64,000 bases of DNA from Streptomyces sp. NBC_01353 (GTDB taxonomy: Bacteria > Actinomycetota > Actinomycetes > Streptomycetales > Streptomycetaceae). The notes under the pieces were generated by a model. The model was not told where the DNA came from. It worked only from the letters and a program-made list of their open reading frames with translations, and searched no databases. How positions within the stretch are numbered: the first letter of the stretch is position 1; every line of letters starts with the position of its first letter. A program made the translations under genes and the position numbers. The stretch spans positions 5,580,001-5,644,000 of the forward strand of contig NZ_CP108352.1 of the NCBI RefSeq assembly GCF_036237275.1. Reading direction: 5' to 3'. This document shows positions 1-7,041 of this stretch, piece after piece.

Positions 1-1
1 C

Positions 2-448
2 CTGCGTCGCCGCCTGCCGGAGGGCGTCCGCTGCTACACCGGCGACGACTTCCACTACCCCGAGCTGATCGCGGGTGACGACCAGGGCTTCAGCCATGCG
101 CTGCTCGGCATCTTCGACCCGCTGGGCCCGCTGGCGGCGGAGGCGGTACGGATCCTGGACACCGGCGACGTCAAGGGGTTCCGGGAGGTCCTGGACCCGA
201 CGGTGGAACTGTCGCGCCACCTCTTCCAGACCCCGACCCGCTTCTACAAGACGGGAGTCGTGTTCCTGGCCTGGCTGGCCGGCCACCAGGACCACTTCAC
301 GATGGTCGGCGGCCTGCAGTCCGCCCGCTCCCTGCCGCACCTGGCGCGGGCGTACGAACTGGCGGACGGGCTCGGCCTGTTCCCCGATCCGGAGCTGGCG
401 GAGTCCCGGATGAAGTCCCTGCTGACGGTGTACGGAGTGAGCCAGTGA
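2..448 (+). CDS. DUF993 family protein, C-terminal part
   Basis: The frame is open from base 2 and stops at 446-448, so the 5' end lies outside the window; about 148 codons are visible. The visible part, ending in the RMKSLLTVYG region, resembles the C-terminus of DUF993 proteins, which are often annotated as dihydrodipicolinate synthase-like and are usually found beside sugar oxidoreductases and sugar-phosphate isomerases in actinomycetes. The stop overlaps the GTG start of the next gene in a GTGA junction, so the two are probably translated together. The substrate is unknown. Family assignment is by sequence feel and gene context, with no catalytic residue seen. Confidence 0.7.
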   Translation: MRRRLPEGVRCYTGDDFHYPELIAGDDQGFSHALLGIFDPLGPLAAEAVRILDTGDVKGFREVLDPTVELSRHLFQTPTRFYKTGVVFLAWLAGHQDHFTMVGGLQSARSLPHLARAYELADGLGLFPDPELAESRMKSLLTVYGVSQ

Positions 449-1281
449 CCGCATGGAGCCCCGAATCGCTCTCGCGCTTCGGCATCAACCAGATGACGGT
501 GAAGCAGCTGTCGCTGCCGGAGCTGGTGGAGCAGTGCGTACGGCTCTCCATCCCGGGCGTGGGCCTGTGGCGGGAACCGGTCGCGGAGTACGGCCTCGAG
601 GCGGCGGCCAAGCTGGTACGCGACGCGGGCCTGACGGTCACGTCGTTGTGCCGGGGCGGCTTCTTCACGACGGCGGAGTCCCTGGACGACAACCGCGCGG
701 CGATCGACGAGGCGGCGACGCTGGGCACGGACACCTTGGTCCTCGTCTCGGGCGGCCTCGCCCCGGGCAGCCGCGATCTGACAGCGGCCCGCGCCCGGAT
801 CACGGACGCGATCGCCGAACTCGCGCCGTACGCGGGGGAGCGGGGCGTACGCCTGGCGATCGAACCCCTCCACCCGATGTACGCGTCGGATCGCTGCGCG
901 GTCTCCACCCTGGACCAGGCCCTGGAGATCGCGGAACGCTTCCCGTCCTCGCAGGTGGGCGTGGTCGTGGACACGTACCACATCTGGTGGGACGACCGGG
1001 CGCCTGCGGCGGTGGCGAGAGCGGGCGCGTCGAACCGCATCCACGCCTTCCAACTGGCCGACTGGACGACCCCCCTCCCGGCCGGAGTCCTCAACGGCCG
1101 GGGCCAACTGGGCGACGGCGCGATCGACCTCCGGGCATGGTGCGAGCTCGTGGAGGCGGCGGGGTACCGGGGCCCGATCGAGGTGGAGCTCTTCAACGAG
1201 GAGCTGTGGGCGAGGGACGGGGTGGAGGTCTTGGAGGAGACGGTGGGGAGGTTTGTGGACCACGCCGGCCGGCTCGGCTGA
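445..1281 (+). CDS. Sugar phosphate isomerase/epimerase (xylose isomerase-like TIM barrel)
   Basis: A 278-residue protein of the AP-endonuclease 2/xylose isomerase-like TIM-barrel family. The family's metal-binding regions are visible: the IEPLHP segment near residue 135, VVDTYHIWW near 173 and the EVELFN segment near 250. The length is normal for this family. It starts with GTG inside a GTGA overlap with the DUF993 gene and should act with it in sugar or polyol breakdown. Members isomerise or epimerise keto-sugars, and inosose isomerases are close relatives. The actual substrate cannot be read from sequence. An inositol operon lies 15 kb away, but no direct link is visible. Confidence 0.8.
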   Translation: MTAWSPESLSRFGINQMTVKQLSLPELVEQCVRLSIPGVGLWREPVAEYGLEAAAKLVRDAGLTVTSLCRGGFFTTAESLDDNRAAIDEAATLGTDTLVLVSGGLAPGSRDLTAARARITDAIAELAPYAGERGVRLAIEPLHPMYASDRCAVSTLDQALEIAERFPSSQVGVVVDTYHIWWDDRAPAAVARAGASNRIHAFQLADWTTPLPAGVLNGRGQLGDGAIDLRAWCELVEAAGYRGPIEVELFNEELWARDGVEVLEETVGRFVDHAGRLG

Positions 1282-1299
1282 CCCCAGGGTCCTGGTGCC

Positions 1300-1722
1300 T
1301 CAGTCGAGCCAGTCCAGCGGGTCCTCCGAACCGGTGTTGCCTTCCAGGAGCGTTGTGAAGGAGACCGGCAGCCCGAGTGCGGCGAGCCGGTCGGCGGACT
1401 CGGCCGAGAGCGTCAGCTCCATGTTCGCCTGCACCGTTCCCGCGATCGAGACCTGGGCGAAGCAGCCGACGGTGGTCAGCGCCTTGATCTCGTCGAGGAG
1501 TGGCCCGACCTGAGCCGTCAGTGCCGCGATCTGCTCGCCCAGGTCGTCCGAGAATTCCCCGTCGAGGGTGTATGCCCACCAGCCCGGCCCATGGTGGACG
1601 GAGGCGCCGGTCTGCCGCTCCGTGAGCGGGGCGAGACCGAGGGAGCGGTCGACGGCCGAGGGGTCCAGGCCGCTCCCGGTGAGGGCCAGGGAGGTGGTGA
1701 TCGAGGTCCACACAGGGGTCAC
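1300..1722 (-). CDS. DUF4279 domain protein
   Basis: A 140-residue protein with the two-part layout of DUF4279: an N-terminal strand region (TSITTSLALTGSGLDPSAVDRSL) and an acidic C-terminus. The family function is unknown; members are common in toxin-immunity neighbourhoods and as stand-alone small proteins. It starts with GTG overlapping the stop of the upstream DUF4279 gene by four bases. The two proteins are related to each other and are probably a tandem duplication. No catalytic motif, signal peptide or membrane segment is visible. Confidence 0.65.
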   Translation of the reverse strand: MTPVWTSITTSLALTGSGLDPSAVDRSLGLAPLTERQTGASVHHGPGWWAYTLDGEFSDDLGEQIAALTAQVGPLLDEIKALTTVGCFAQVSIAGTVQANMELTLSAESADRLAALGLPVSFTTLLEGNTGSEDPLDWLD

Positions 1723-2138
1723 CGTTCGCTTGTGCTGGGGGCGAGGGCCAGGGGAACACCGGGGCGGGCTACTCGGCGCATCTGCTCGGGGGTGAGGGCG
1801 ATCTGCGAGTCGTTGTCCACGTATCCCCTGATGGTGAGTATCACGGAGAGGTCGTTCGCCAGGAGTTCGCGCACATCATCGACGTGCGGTTCGACTGCCG
1901 TCAGGATGGTGTCGAGCTGTTCCGGGAACACCCTTGTGGAGCGCTCGTCGCATTGGAGTCGCCATTCCCCGTCGACATCTCCTGGTGGTCCCCACCGGCT
2001 GGGGCCGGGTAGCCGGGTCCCCGTCGGTTGGATATTCAGCTTCTTGGTCACTTCGTCCGGGTCGAGATCGGGTCCCCTGACGACAAGAGACACATCGGTC
2101 AGCACCCAAGCCGCGCCTTGCTGGTGATCCGCATTCAC
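1719..2138 (-). CDS. DUF4279 domain protein, first of a tandem pair
   Basis: A 139-residue DUF4279-type protein; the segment TDVSLVVRGPDLDPDEVTKKLNIQPTG is typical of the family's N-terminal half. It starts with GTG preceded by GGA about seven bases upstream. Its start codon and first 260 bases are also covered by the out-of-frame tail of the SseB-like gene upstream, which suggests that the upstream gene once stopped at this GTGA junction. It is co-oriented and coupled with the next DUF4279 gene. Function unknown. Confidence 0.65.
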   Translation of the reverse strand: MNADHQQGAAWVLTDVSLVVRGPDLDPDEVTKKLNIQPTGTRLPGPSRWGPPGDVDGEWRLQCDERSTRVFPEQLDTILTAVEPHVDDVRELLANDLSVILTIRGYVDNDSQIALTPEQMRRVARPGVPLALAPSTSER

Positions 2139-2688
2139 TGTTCGGTCCGTTCTGGTTCAATGCGAGATCCACTGCCGCCACATCGGGCACGATGCCCCTG
2201 ACCGGCGGGAACAACACGCCGTCCGCACTGCCCGCGTCCAGTGCCACGCCGGCAGGCCCCGGCAGCTTCGGCACCATCTCGTCCAGCAGCCGTTCACCCC
2301 GCACCGTTCGGTACTCCCACTCGCGCCCGGCGTCCCCCCGCGCGTGAGCGAAGCGGGCCAGCGCGTGTTCGTCGGAGAACGCGCAGATCCACCGCACACC
2401 GCCGTGATCGGCCGTCCACAGGCTGCCGTGCGGGTCGAGCGGTACGAGTACGGCGGCGCACCGGAATTCGTCGAGCAACCGTGCAAACTGCTGGCGCCCG
2501 CGCGATACTTCGTCGGCCTGGTCGGGCGCGGTCGGCTGCGCCACCGGGGCGCGGCCATGCCGCGCAGGTTCGGGCGTCGGCCCGGACGGTGGTGGTGCCG
2601 AGCGTCCGTCAGGCGCCGAGGCATGGGCCAACTCGGCCAGTCGTGAGACCCGCTGAGGCCTCGGTATGTCATCCCCGTTGTCAGTCAC
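1876..2688 (-). CDS. SseB-like protein with a shifted 3' end
   Basis: The ORF is 270 codons from a GTG start. A Pro/Ala-rich N-terminal stretch (residues about 20-65) is followed by an SseB-type domain (FARLLDEFRCAAVLVPLD, ICAFSDEHALARFAH, then VPDVAAVDLALNQ). After that the sequence becomes Arg/Gly-rich and looks non-coding, while overlapping 263 bases of the well-supported DUF4279 gene in another frame. A TGA sits one frame away at the DUF4279 start. The simplest reading is a single-base indel near 2150 that removed the normal stop, by mutation or sequencing error. SseB-type proteins in actinomycetes have no clear role. The true functional end is probably near 2140. Confidence 0.5.
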   Translation of the reverse strand: MTDNGDDIPRPQRVSRLAELAHASAPDGRSAPPPSGPTPEPARHGRAPVAQPTAPDQADEVSRGRQQFARLLDEFRCAAVLVPLDPHGSLWTADHGGVRWICAFSDEHALARFAHARGDAGREWEYRTVRGERLLDEMVPKLPGPAGVALDAGSADGVLFPPVRGIVPDVAAVDLALNQNGPNSECGSPARRGLGADRCVSCRQGTRSRPGRSDQEAEYPTDGDPATRPQPVGTTRRCRRGMATPMRRALHKGVPGTARHHPDGSRTARR

Positions 2689-2873
2689 TCGCGGAATGCT
2701 GCCACGCGCGCGTTCCCGCGAGCAACGAAGTGCGGGGCGCCGCGTGCCGACCGGCACAAGGGGGAGTGGAGGCCGCATTGCCCCCGGAGGTGCGTAACCA
2801 CGCGCACCGAGTTGTCCATGGCCCCCACCGCACACCTCCACCCGATGTCCGACCCCTCCGTTACCTTCAGGTC

Positions 2874-5120
2874 ATGTCCAACCAGGGTCAGGGACAAGGG
2901 CAGCTTCAGGCACAGCCGCGGCAGGCCGTCGTCGAAGGGGTGCTTGAGCGGATCACGTACGCCAATGAGGAGAGCGGCTATACCGTCGCCCGGGTCGACA
3001 CCGGGCGTGGTGGTGGCGATCTCCTCACGGTCGTCGGGGCGTTGCTCGGGGCGCAGCCGGGGGAGTCGTTGCGGATGGAGGGGCGTTGGGGGTCCCATCC
3101 GCAGTACGGCAAGCAGTTCACGGTCGAGAACTACACGACCGTCCTGCCCGCCACCATCCAGGGCATACGCCGCTACCTCGGCTCCGGGCTCATCAAAGGC
3201 ATCGGTCCGGTCTTCGCCGACCGCATCACGCAGCACTTCGGCCTGGACACCCTCGAGATCCTGGAGGGGGCCCCTGCGCGCCTGATCGAGGTGCCCGGCC
3301 TGGGTCCCAAGCGCACGAAGAACATCACTGCCGCCTGGGAGGAGCAGAAGGCGATCAAGGAGGTGATGGTCTTCCTCCAGGGTGTCGGTGTCTCCACCTC
3401 CATCGCCGTGCGGATCTACAAGAAGTACGGGGACGCCTCGATCTCCGTCGTCCGGAATCAGCCCTATCGGCTGGCCGCCGACGTCTGGGGTATTGGGTTC
3501 CTCACCGCCGACAAGATCGCCCAGGCCGTCGGCATTCCGCACGACAGCCCCGACCGGGTCAAGGCGGGGCTGCAGTACGCCCTGTCGCAGTCCGCCGACC
3601 AGGGGCACTGCTTCCTGCCCGAGGAGCAGTTGATCCGCGAGGCCGTGAAGCTGCTCCAGGTCGACACCGGGCTCGTCATCGAGTGTCTCGCCGAGCTGGC
3701 GCAGGATCCGGAGGGGGTGGTGCGGGAGACCGTTCCCGGGCCCGAGGGGCTGCCCGTCACGGCCGTGTATCTGATCCCCTTCCATCGCGCCGAGCTCTCC
3801 CTCGCCGGGCAGACGAAGCGCCTGCTGCACGCCGCCGAGGACCGGATGCCGGGCTTCCAGGACGTCGCCTGGGACAAGGCCCTGGCCTGGCTCGCCGACC
3901 GCACCGGGGCCTCCCTCGCGCCCGAGCAGGAGGAGGCCGTGCGGCTCGCCCTGACCCGTAAGGTCGCCGTGCTCACCGGCGGCCCGGGGTGCGGGAAGTC
4001 GTTCACGGTCCGCTCGATCGTGGAGCTGGCCAGGGCGAAGCGCGCCAGGGTCGTCCTGGCGGCCCCGACCGGGCGCGCGGCCAAGCGGCTCGCCGAGCTG
4101 ACCGGCGCCGAGGCGTCGACGGTCCACCGGCTTCTGGAGCTCAAGCCGGGCGGCGACGCGGCCTACGACCGGGACCGCCCGCTCGACGCCGATCTGGTCG
4201 TGGTGGACGAGGCGTCCATGCTCGATCTGCTGCTCGCCAACAAGCTCGTGAAGGCGGTGGCACCCGGTGCCCATCTCCTTCTCGTCGGGGACGTGGACCA
4301 GCTGCCCTCGGTCGGCGCGGGCGAGGTGCTCGGCGATCTGCTCGCGCCGGACAGCCCGGTGCCGGCTGTCCGGTTGACGCGCATTTTCCGCCAGGCGCAG
4401 CAGTCGGGGGTGGTCACCAACGCCCACCGCATCAACGAGGGGATCCCGCCCGTCACCACCGGCCTGCCGGACTTCTTCCTGTTCGCGGAGGAGGAGACCG
4501 AGGACGCCGCCCGGGTCGCGGTCGAGGTCGCGGCGCGGCGGATTCCCGCCAAGTTCGGTCTCGATCCGCGCCGGGACGTTCAGGTGCTTGCGCCCATGCA
4601 CCGTGGTCCCGCGGGCGCGGGCGCGCTCAACGGGCTGCTCCAGCAGGCCGTCACCCCGGCCCGCCCCGACCTCCCGGAGAAGCGGTTCGGCGGCCGGGTC
4701 TTCCGGGTCGGCGACAAGGTCACCCAGATCCGTAACAACTACGAGAAGGGCGCCAACGGCGTCTTCAACGGCACGGTGGGCGTGGTGACCTCGCTCGACA
4801 TCGTCGAACAGCGGCTGACCGTACGGACCGACGAGGACGAGGAGGTGCCGTACGACTTCGACGAACTGGACGAGCTGGCCCATGCGTACGCCGTCACCAT
4901 CCACCGCTCGCAGGGCAGCGAGTATCCGGCGGTCGTGATCCCCGTCACCACGAGCGCCTGGATGATGCTCCAGCGGAATCTGCTCTACACGGCCGTCACC
5001 CGGGCGAAGAAGCTCGTCGTCCTGGTCGGTTCGCGCAAGGCGATCAGCCAGGCCGTCCGTACGGTTTCCGCAGGCAGACGCTTCACCGCACTGGCCCACC
5101 GGCTCTCGGCAGTCGTGTGA
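2874..5120 (+). CDS. recD2: RecD2-type ATP-dependent DNA helicase (superfamily 1B)
   Basis: A 748-residue helicase of the RecD2/TraA type found in bacteria without RecBC. The N-terminal OB-like and helix-hairpin-helix region includes GIRRYLGSGLIKGIGPVFADRI and IEVPGLGPKRTKNI. The Walker A GGPGCGKS lies near residue 370, Walker B VVVDEAS near 441, the GDVDQLPSVGAG motif near 470, and the C-terminal TIHRSQGSEYPAV and LYTAVTRAKK motifs near 680-715. These proteins unwind DNA 5' to 3' in repair and replication-fork processing. The ATG at 2874 was chosen because the conserved protein begins there and an AGG lies just upstream; the open frame extends much further 5' but reads as non-coding. Confidence 0.95.
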   Translation: MSNQGQGQGQLQAQPRQAVVEGVLERITYANEESGYTVARVDTGRGGGDLLTVVGALLGAQPGESLRMEGRWGSHPQYGKQFTVENYTTVLPATIQGIRRYLGSGLIKGIGPVFADRITQHFGLDTLEILEGAPARLIEVPGLGPKRTKNITAAWEEQKAIKEVMVFLQGVGVSTSIAVRIYKKYGDASISVVRNQPYRLAADVWGIGFLTADKIAQAVGIPHDSPDRVKAGLQYALSQSADQGHCFLPEEQLIREAVKLLQVDTGLVIECLAELAQDPEGVVRETVPGPEGLPVTAVYLIPFHRAELSLAGQTKRLLHAAEDRMPGFQDVAWDKALAWLADRTGASLAPEQEEAVRLALTRKVAVLTGGPGCGKSFTVRSIVELARAKRARVVLAAPTGRAAKRLAELTGAEASTVHRLLELKPGGDAAYDRDRPLDADLVVVDEASMLDLLLANKLVKAVAPGAHLLLVGDVDQLPSVGAGEVLGDLLAPDSPVPAVRLTRIFRQAQQSGVVTNAHRINEGIPPVTTGLPDFFLFAEEETEDAARVAVEVAARRIPAKFGLDPRRDVQVLAPMHRGPAGAGALNGLLQQAVTPARPDLPEKRFGGRVFRVGDKVTQIRNNYEKGANGVFNGTVGVVTSLDIVEQRLTVRTDEDEEVPYDFDELDELAHAYAVTIHRSQGSEYPAVVIPVTTSAWMMLQRNLLYTAVTRAKKLVVLVGSRKAISQAVRTVSAGRRFTALAHRLSAVV

Positions 5121-5172
5121 AAGAGCACCCCGGACTTCCCCGAACGGGGCGAAGGGGGCAAGATGAGCAGGT

Positions 5173-5193
5173 TGGCGGCACTGAGTGCCGCCA
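5173..5193 (+). terminator. Hairpin after recD2
   Basis: A perfect 9-bp inverted repeat (TGGCGGCAC, loop TGA, GTGCCGCCA) lies 52 bases after the recD2 stop, in the gap before citrate synthase. There is no T-run, as is usual in Streptomyces. A 9-base direct repeat, GCCAAATGG, at 5190-5198 and 5231-5239 lies just downstream and may belong to the citrate synthase promoter. Confidence 0.5.
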
Positions 5194-5299
5194 AATGGCC
5201 CAATGGTCGACCCCGAGTGCACTCTCCTGAGCCAAATGGGGGATGGTAGAGACAGTCAGGGCACCTCGAAGAAGAGGCACTACGTCGGTGAGGGATGAC

Positions 5300-6589
5300 G
5301 TGAGCGACAACTCTGTAGTACTGCGGTACGCGGACGGTGAATACACCTACCCGGTGGTCGAGAGCACCGTCGGCGACAAGGGCTTCGACATCGGGAAGCT
5401 CCGAGCCCAGACCGGTCTGGTCACCCTGGACAGCGGATACGGCAACACAGCCGCCTATAAATCCGCCATCACCTACCTCGACGGCGAGCAGGGCATTCTG
5501 CGGTACCGCGGCTACCCCATCGAGCAGCTGGCGGAGCACTCCACCTTCCTTGAGGTGGCGCACCTGCTGATCAACGGTGAGCTTCCCAAGGTCGACGAGC
5601 TGTCGACGTTCCAGAACGAGATCACCCAGCACACGCTGCTGCACGAGGACGTCAAGCGCTTCTTCGGCGGCTTCCCGCGCGACGCCCACCCGATGGCGAT
5701 GCTGTCCTCGGTGGTCTCCGCTCTGTCCACGTTCTACCAGGACAGCCACAACCCGTTCGACGAGAAGCAGCGTCACCTTTCGACGATCCGGCTGCTCGCC
5801 AAGCTGCCGACGATCGCGGCGTACGCCTACAAGAAGTCGATCGGCCACCCCTTCGTCTACCCGCGCAACGACCTCGGGTACGTCGAGAACTTCCTGCGCA
5901 TGACCTTCTCGGTCCCGGCCCAGGAGTACGAGCTCGACCCGGTCGTGGTCTCGGCGCTCGACAAGCTGCTGATCCTGCACGCGGACCACGAGCAGAACTG
6001 TTCGACGTCCACCGTCCGTCTGGTGGGTTCGAGCCAGGCGAACATGTTCGCGTCGATCTCCGCCGGCATCTCGGCCCTGTGGGGTCCGCTGCACGGTGGC
6101 GCCAACCAGTCGGTCCTGGAGATGCTCGAGGGCATCCAGGCCAACGGCGGCGATGTCGACTCCTTCATCAACAAGGTGAAGAACAAGGAGGACGGCGTCC
6201 GCCTGATGGGCTTCGGCCACCGGGTGTACAAGTCCTTCGACCCGCGCGCCAAGATCATCAAGGCCGCGGCGCACGATGTGCTCTCCGCCCTCGGCAAGTC
6301 CGACGAGCTGCTGGACATCGCGCTCAAGCTGGAGGAGCACGCGCTCTCCGACGACTACTTCGTCTCGCGCAACCTCTACCCGAACGTGGACTTCTACACG
6401 GGCCTCATCTACCGCGCGATGGGCTTCCCGACCGAGATGTTCACCGTGCTCTTCGCGCTCGGTCGCCTGCCGGGCTGGATCGCCCAGTGGCACGAGATGA
6501 TCAAGGAGCCGGGTTCCCGCATCGGCCGCCCGCGCCAGATCTACACCGGCGAGGTCCTGCGCGACTTCGTCCCGGTCGAGGGCCGCTGA
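5300..6589 (+). CDS. citA: Citrate synthase (TCA cycle)
   Basis: A 429-residue type II citrate synthase that condenses oxaloacetate and acetyl-CoA in the cytoplasm. The N-terminal VVLRYADGEYTYPVVE strand domain is typical of the hexameric, NADH-type bacterial enzymes. Catalytic regions are visible: GPLHGGANQSVLEML (active-site His near 275), GFGHRVYK (His near 315) and the C-terminal GWIAQWHEM and RPRQIYTG. The GTG at 5300 is chosen because AGGG sits five bases upstream and the family starts with xSDNSVVLRY. Longer in-frame starts back to 5243 add unconserved residues. A strong terminator follows at 6693. Confidence 0.95.
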   Translation: MSDNSVVLRYADGEYTYPVVESTVGDKGFDIGKLRAQTGLVTLDSGYGNTAAYKSAITYLDGEQGILRYRGYPIEQLAEHSTFLEVAHLLINGELPKVDELSTFQNEITQHTLLHEDVKRFFGGFPRDAHPMAMLSSVVSALSTFYQDSHNPFDEKQRHLSTIRLLAKLPTIAAYAYKKSIGHPFVYPRNDLGYVENFLRMTFSVPAQEYELDPVVVSALDKLLILHADHEQNCSTSTVRLVGSSQANMFASISAGISALWGPLHGGANQSVLEMLEGIQANGGDVDSFINKVKNKEDGVRLMGFGHRVYKSFDPRAKIIKAAAHDVLSALGKSDELLDIALKLEEHALSDDYFVSRNLYPNVDFYTGLIYRAMGFPTEMFTVLFALGRLPGWIAQWHEMIKEPGSRIGRPRQIYTGEVLRDFVPVEGR

Positions 6590-6692
6590 AGCTGTAGTGG
6601 CATGAGGCCGTAGAGGCCCCTGAGGCCGCACAGGCTTGCCGCCGTGGGCGTGGGCGTGGGCGTCCGCCTCCGTCGCACGGCGCGCCGAACGA

Positions 6693-6741
6693 AAAGCGCC
6701 CCGCTGCCGATCCCCCCACGGGTCGGCGAGCGGGGCGCTTT
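6693..6741 (+). terminator. Strong hairpin terminator after citrate synthase
   Basis: The arms AAAGCGCCCCGCT (6693-6705) and AGCGGGGCGCTTT (6729-6741) are perfectly complementary. The loop adds a GCCGA/TCGGC extension. The downstream arm ends in TTT. It lies about 100 bases after the citrate synthase stop and is the clearest terminator in the left part of the window. Confidence 0.85.
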
Positions 6742-6894
6742 CCATATCCCCGGTGCGGATTCCCCCCACGGGATCCGGGCCGGGCGTCTGCCGGGTTCAG
6801 CAGAGGCTAGGTGGGTCTACGCGGTCTGCCGGGGTACGTACGGGAGGGCCGCTCAAAGCTCCCCGGTGCACGTGCCCCGGCCAACGCTTGCCTG

Positions 6895-6937
6895 GAACGT
6901 CCCCCAAGACATCCCATGAACGTCCCCCAAGACGTTC
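6895..6937. repeat. Direct repeat with palindrome in the citA-copA gap
   Basis: The 452-base gap 6590-7041 lies between convergent genes. Besides the terminator it holds two copies of GAACGTCCCCCAAGAC (6895-6910 and 6918-6933), 23 bases apart. The second copy continues into GACGTTC, giving a perfect 7-bp hairpin (GAACGTC/GACGTTC). A palindrome TTCACGTGAA at 7041-7050 overlaps the copA stop. No promoter or small ORF is convincing here. The repeats may be a transcription end for copA or remnants of a small repeat. Confidence 0.4.
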
Positions 6938-7041
6938 TTGGCATCGCCCACTTAGACTCGCGAACGGCCCGAATGGTTACCCCTAAATATCTGTGATCTA
7001 GGTCTCTTTGTGAAGGTCCTGTGCGTCACGTGTAGGTGAAT

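Noticed and set aside
2685-5222. Long minus-strand open frame opposite recD2
   Set aside because: A shadow frame typical of high-G+C DNA. The plus strand has unambiguous helicase motifs and codon bias.
4985-6769. Long minus-strand open frame opposite citrate synthase
   Set aside because: Shadow of citA; Arg/Asp/Val-rich with no domain.
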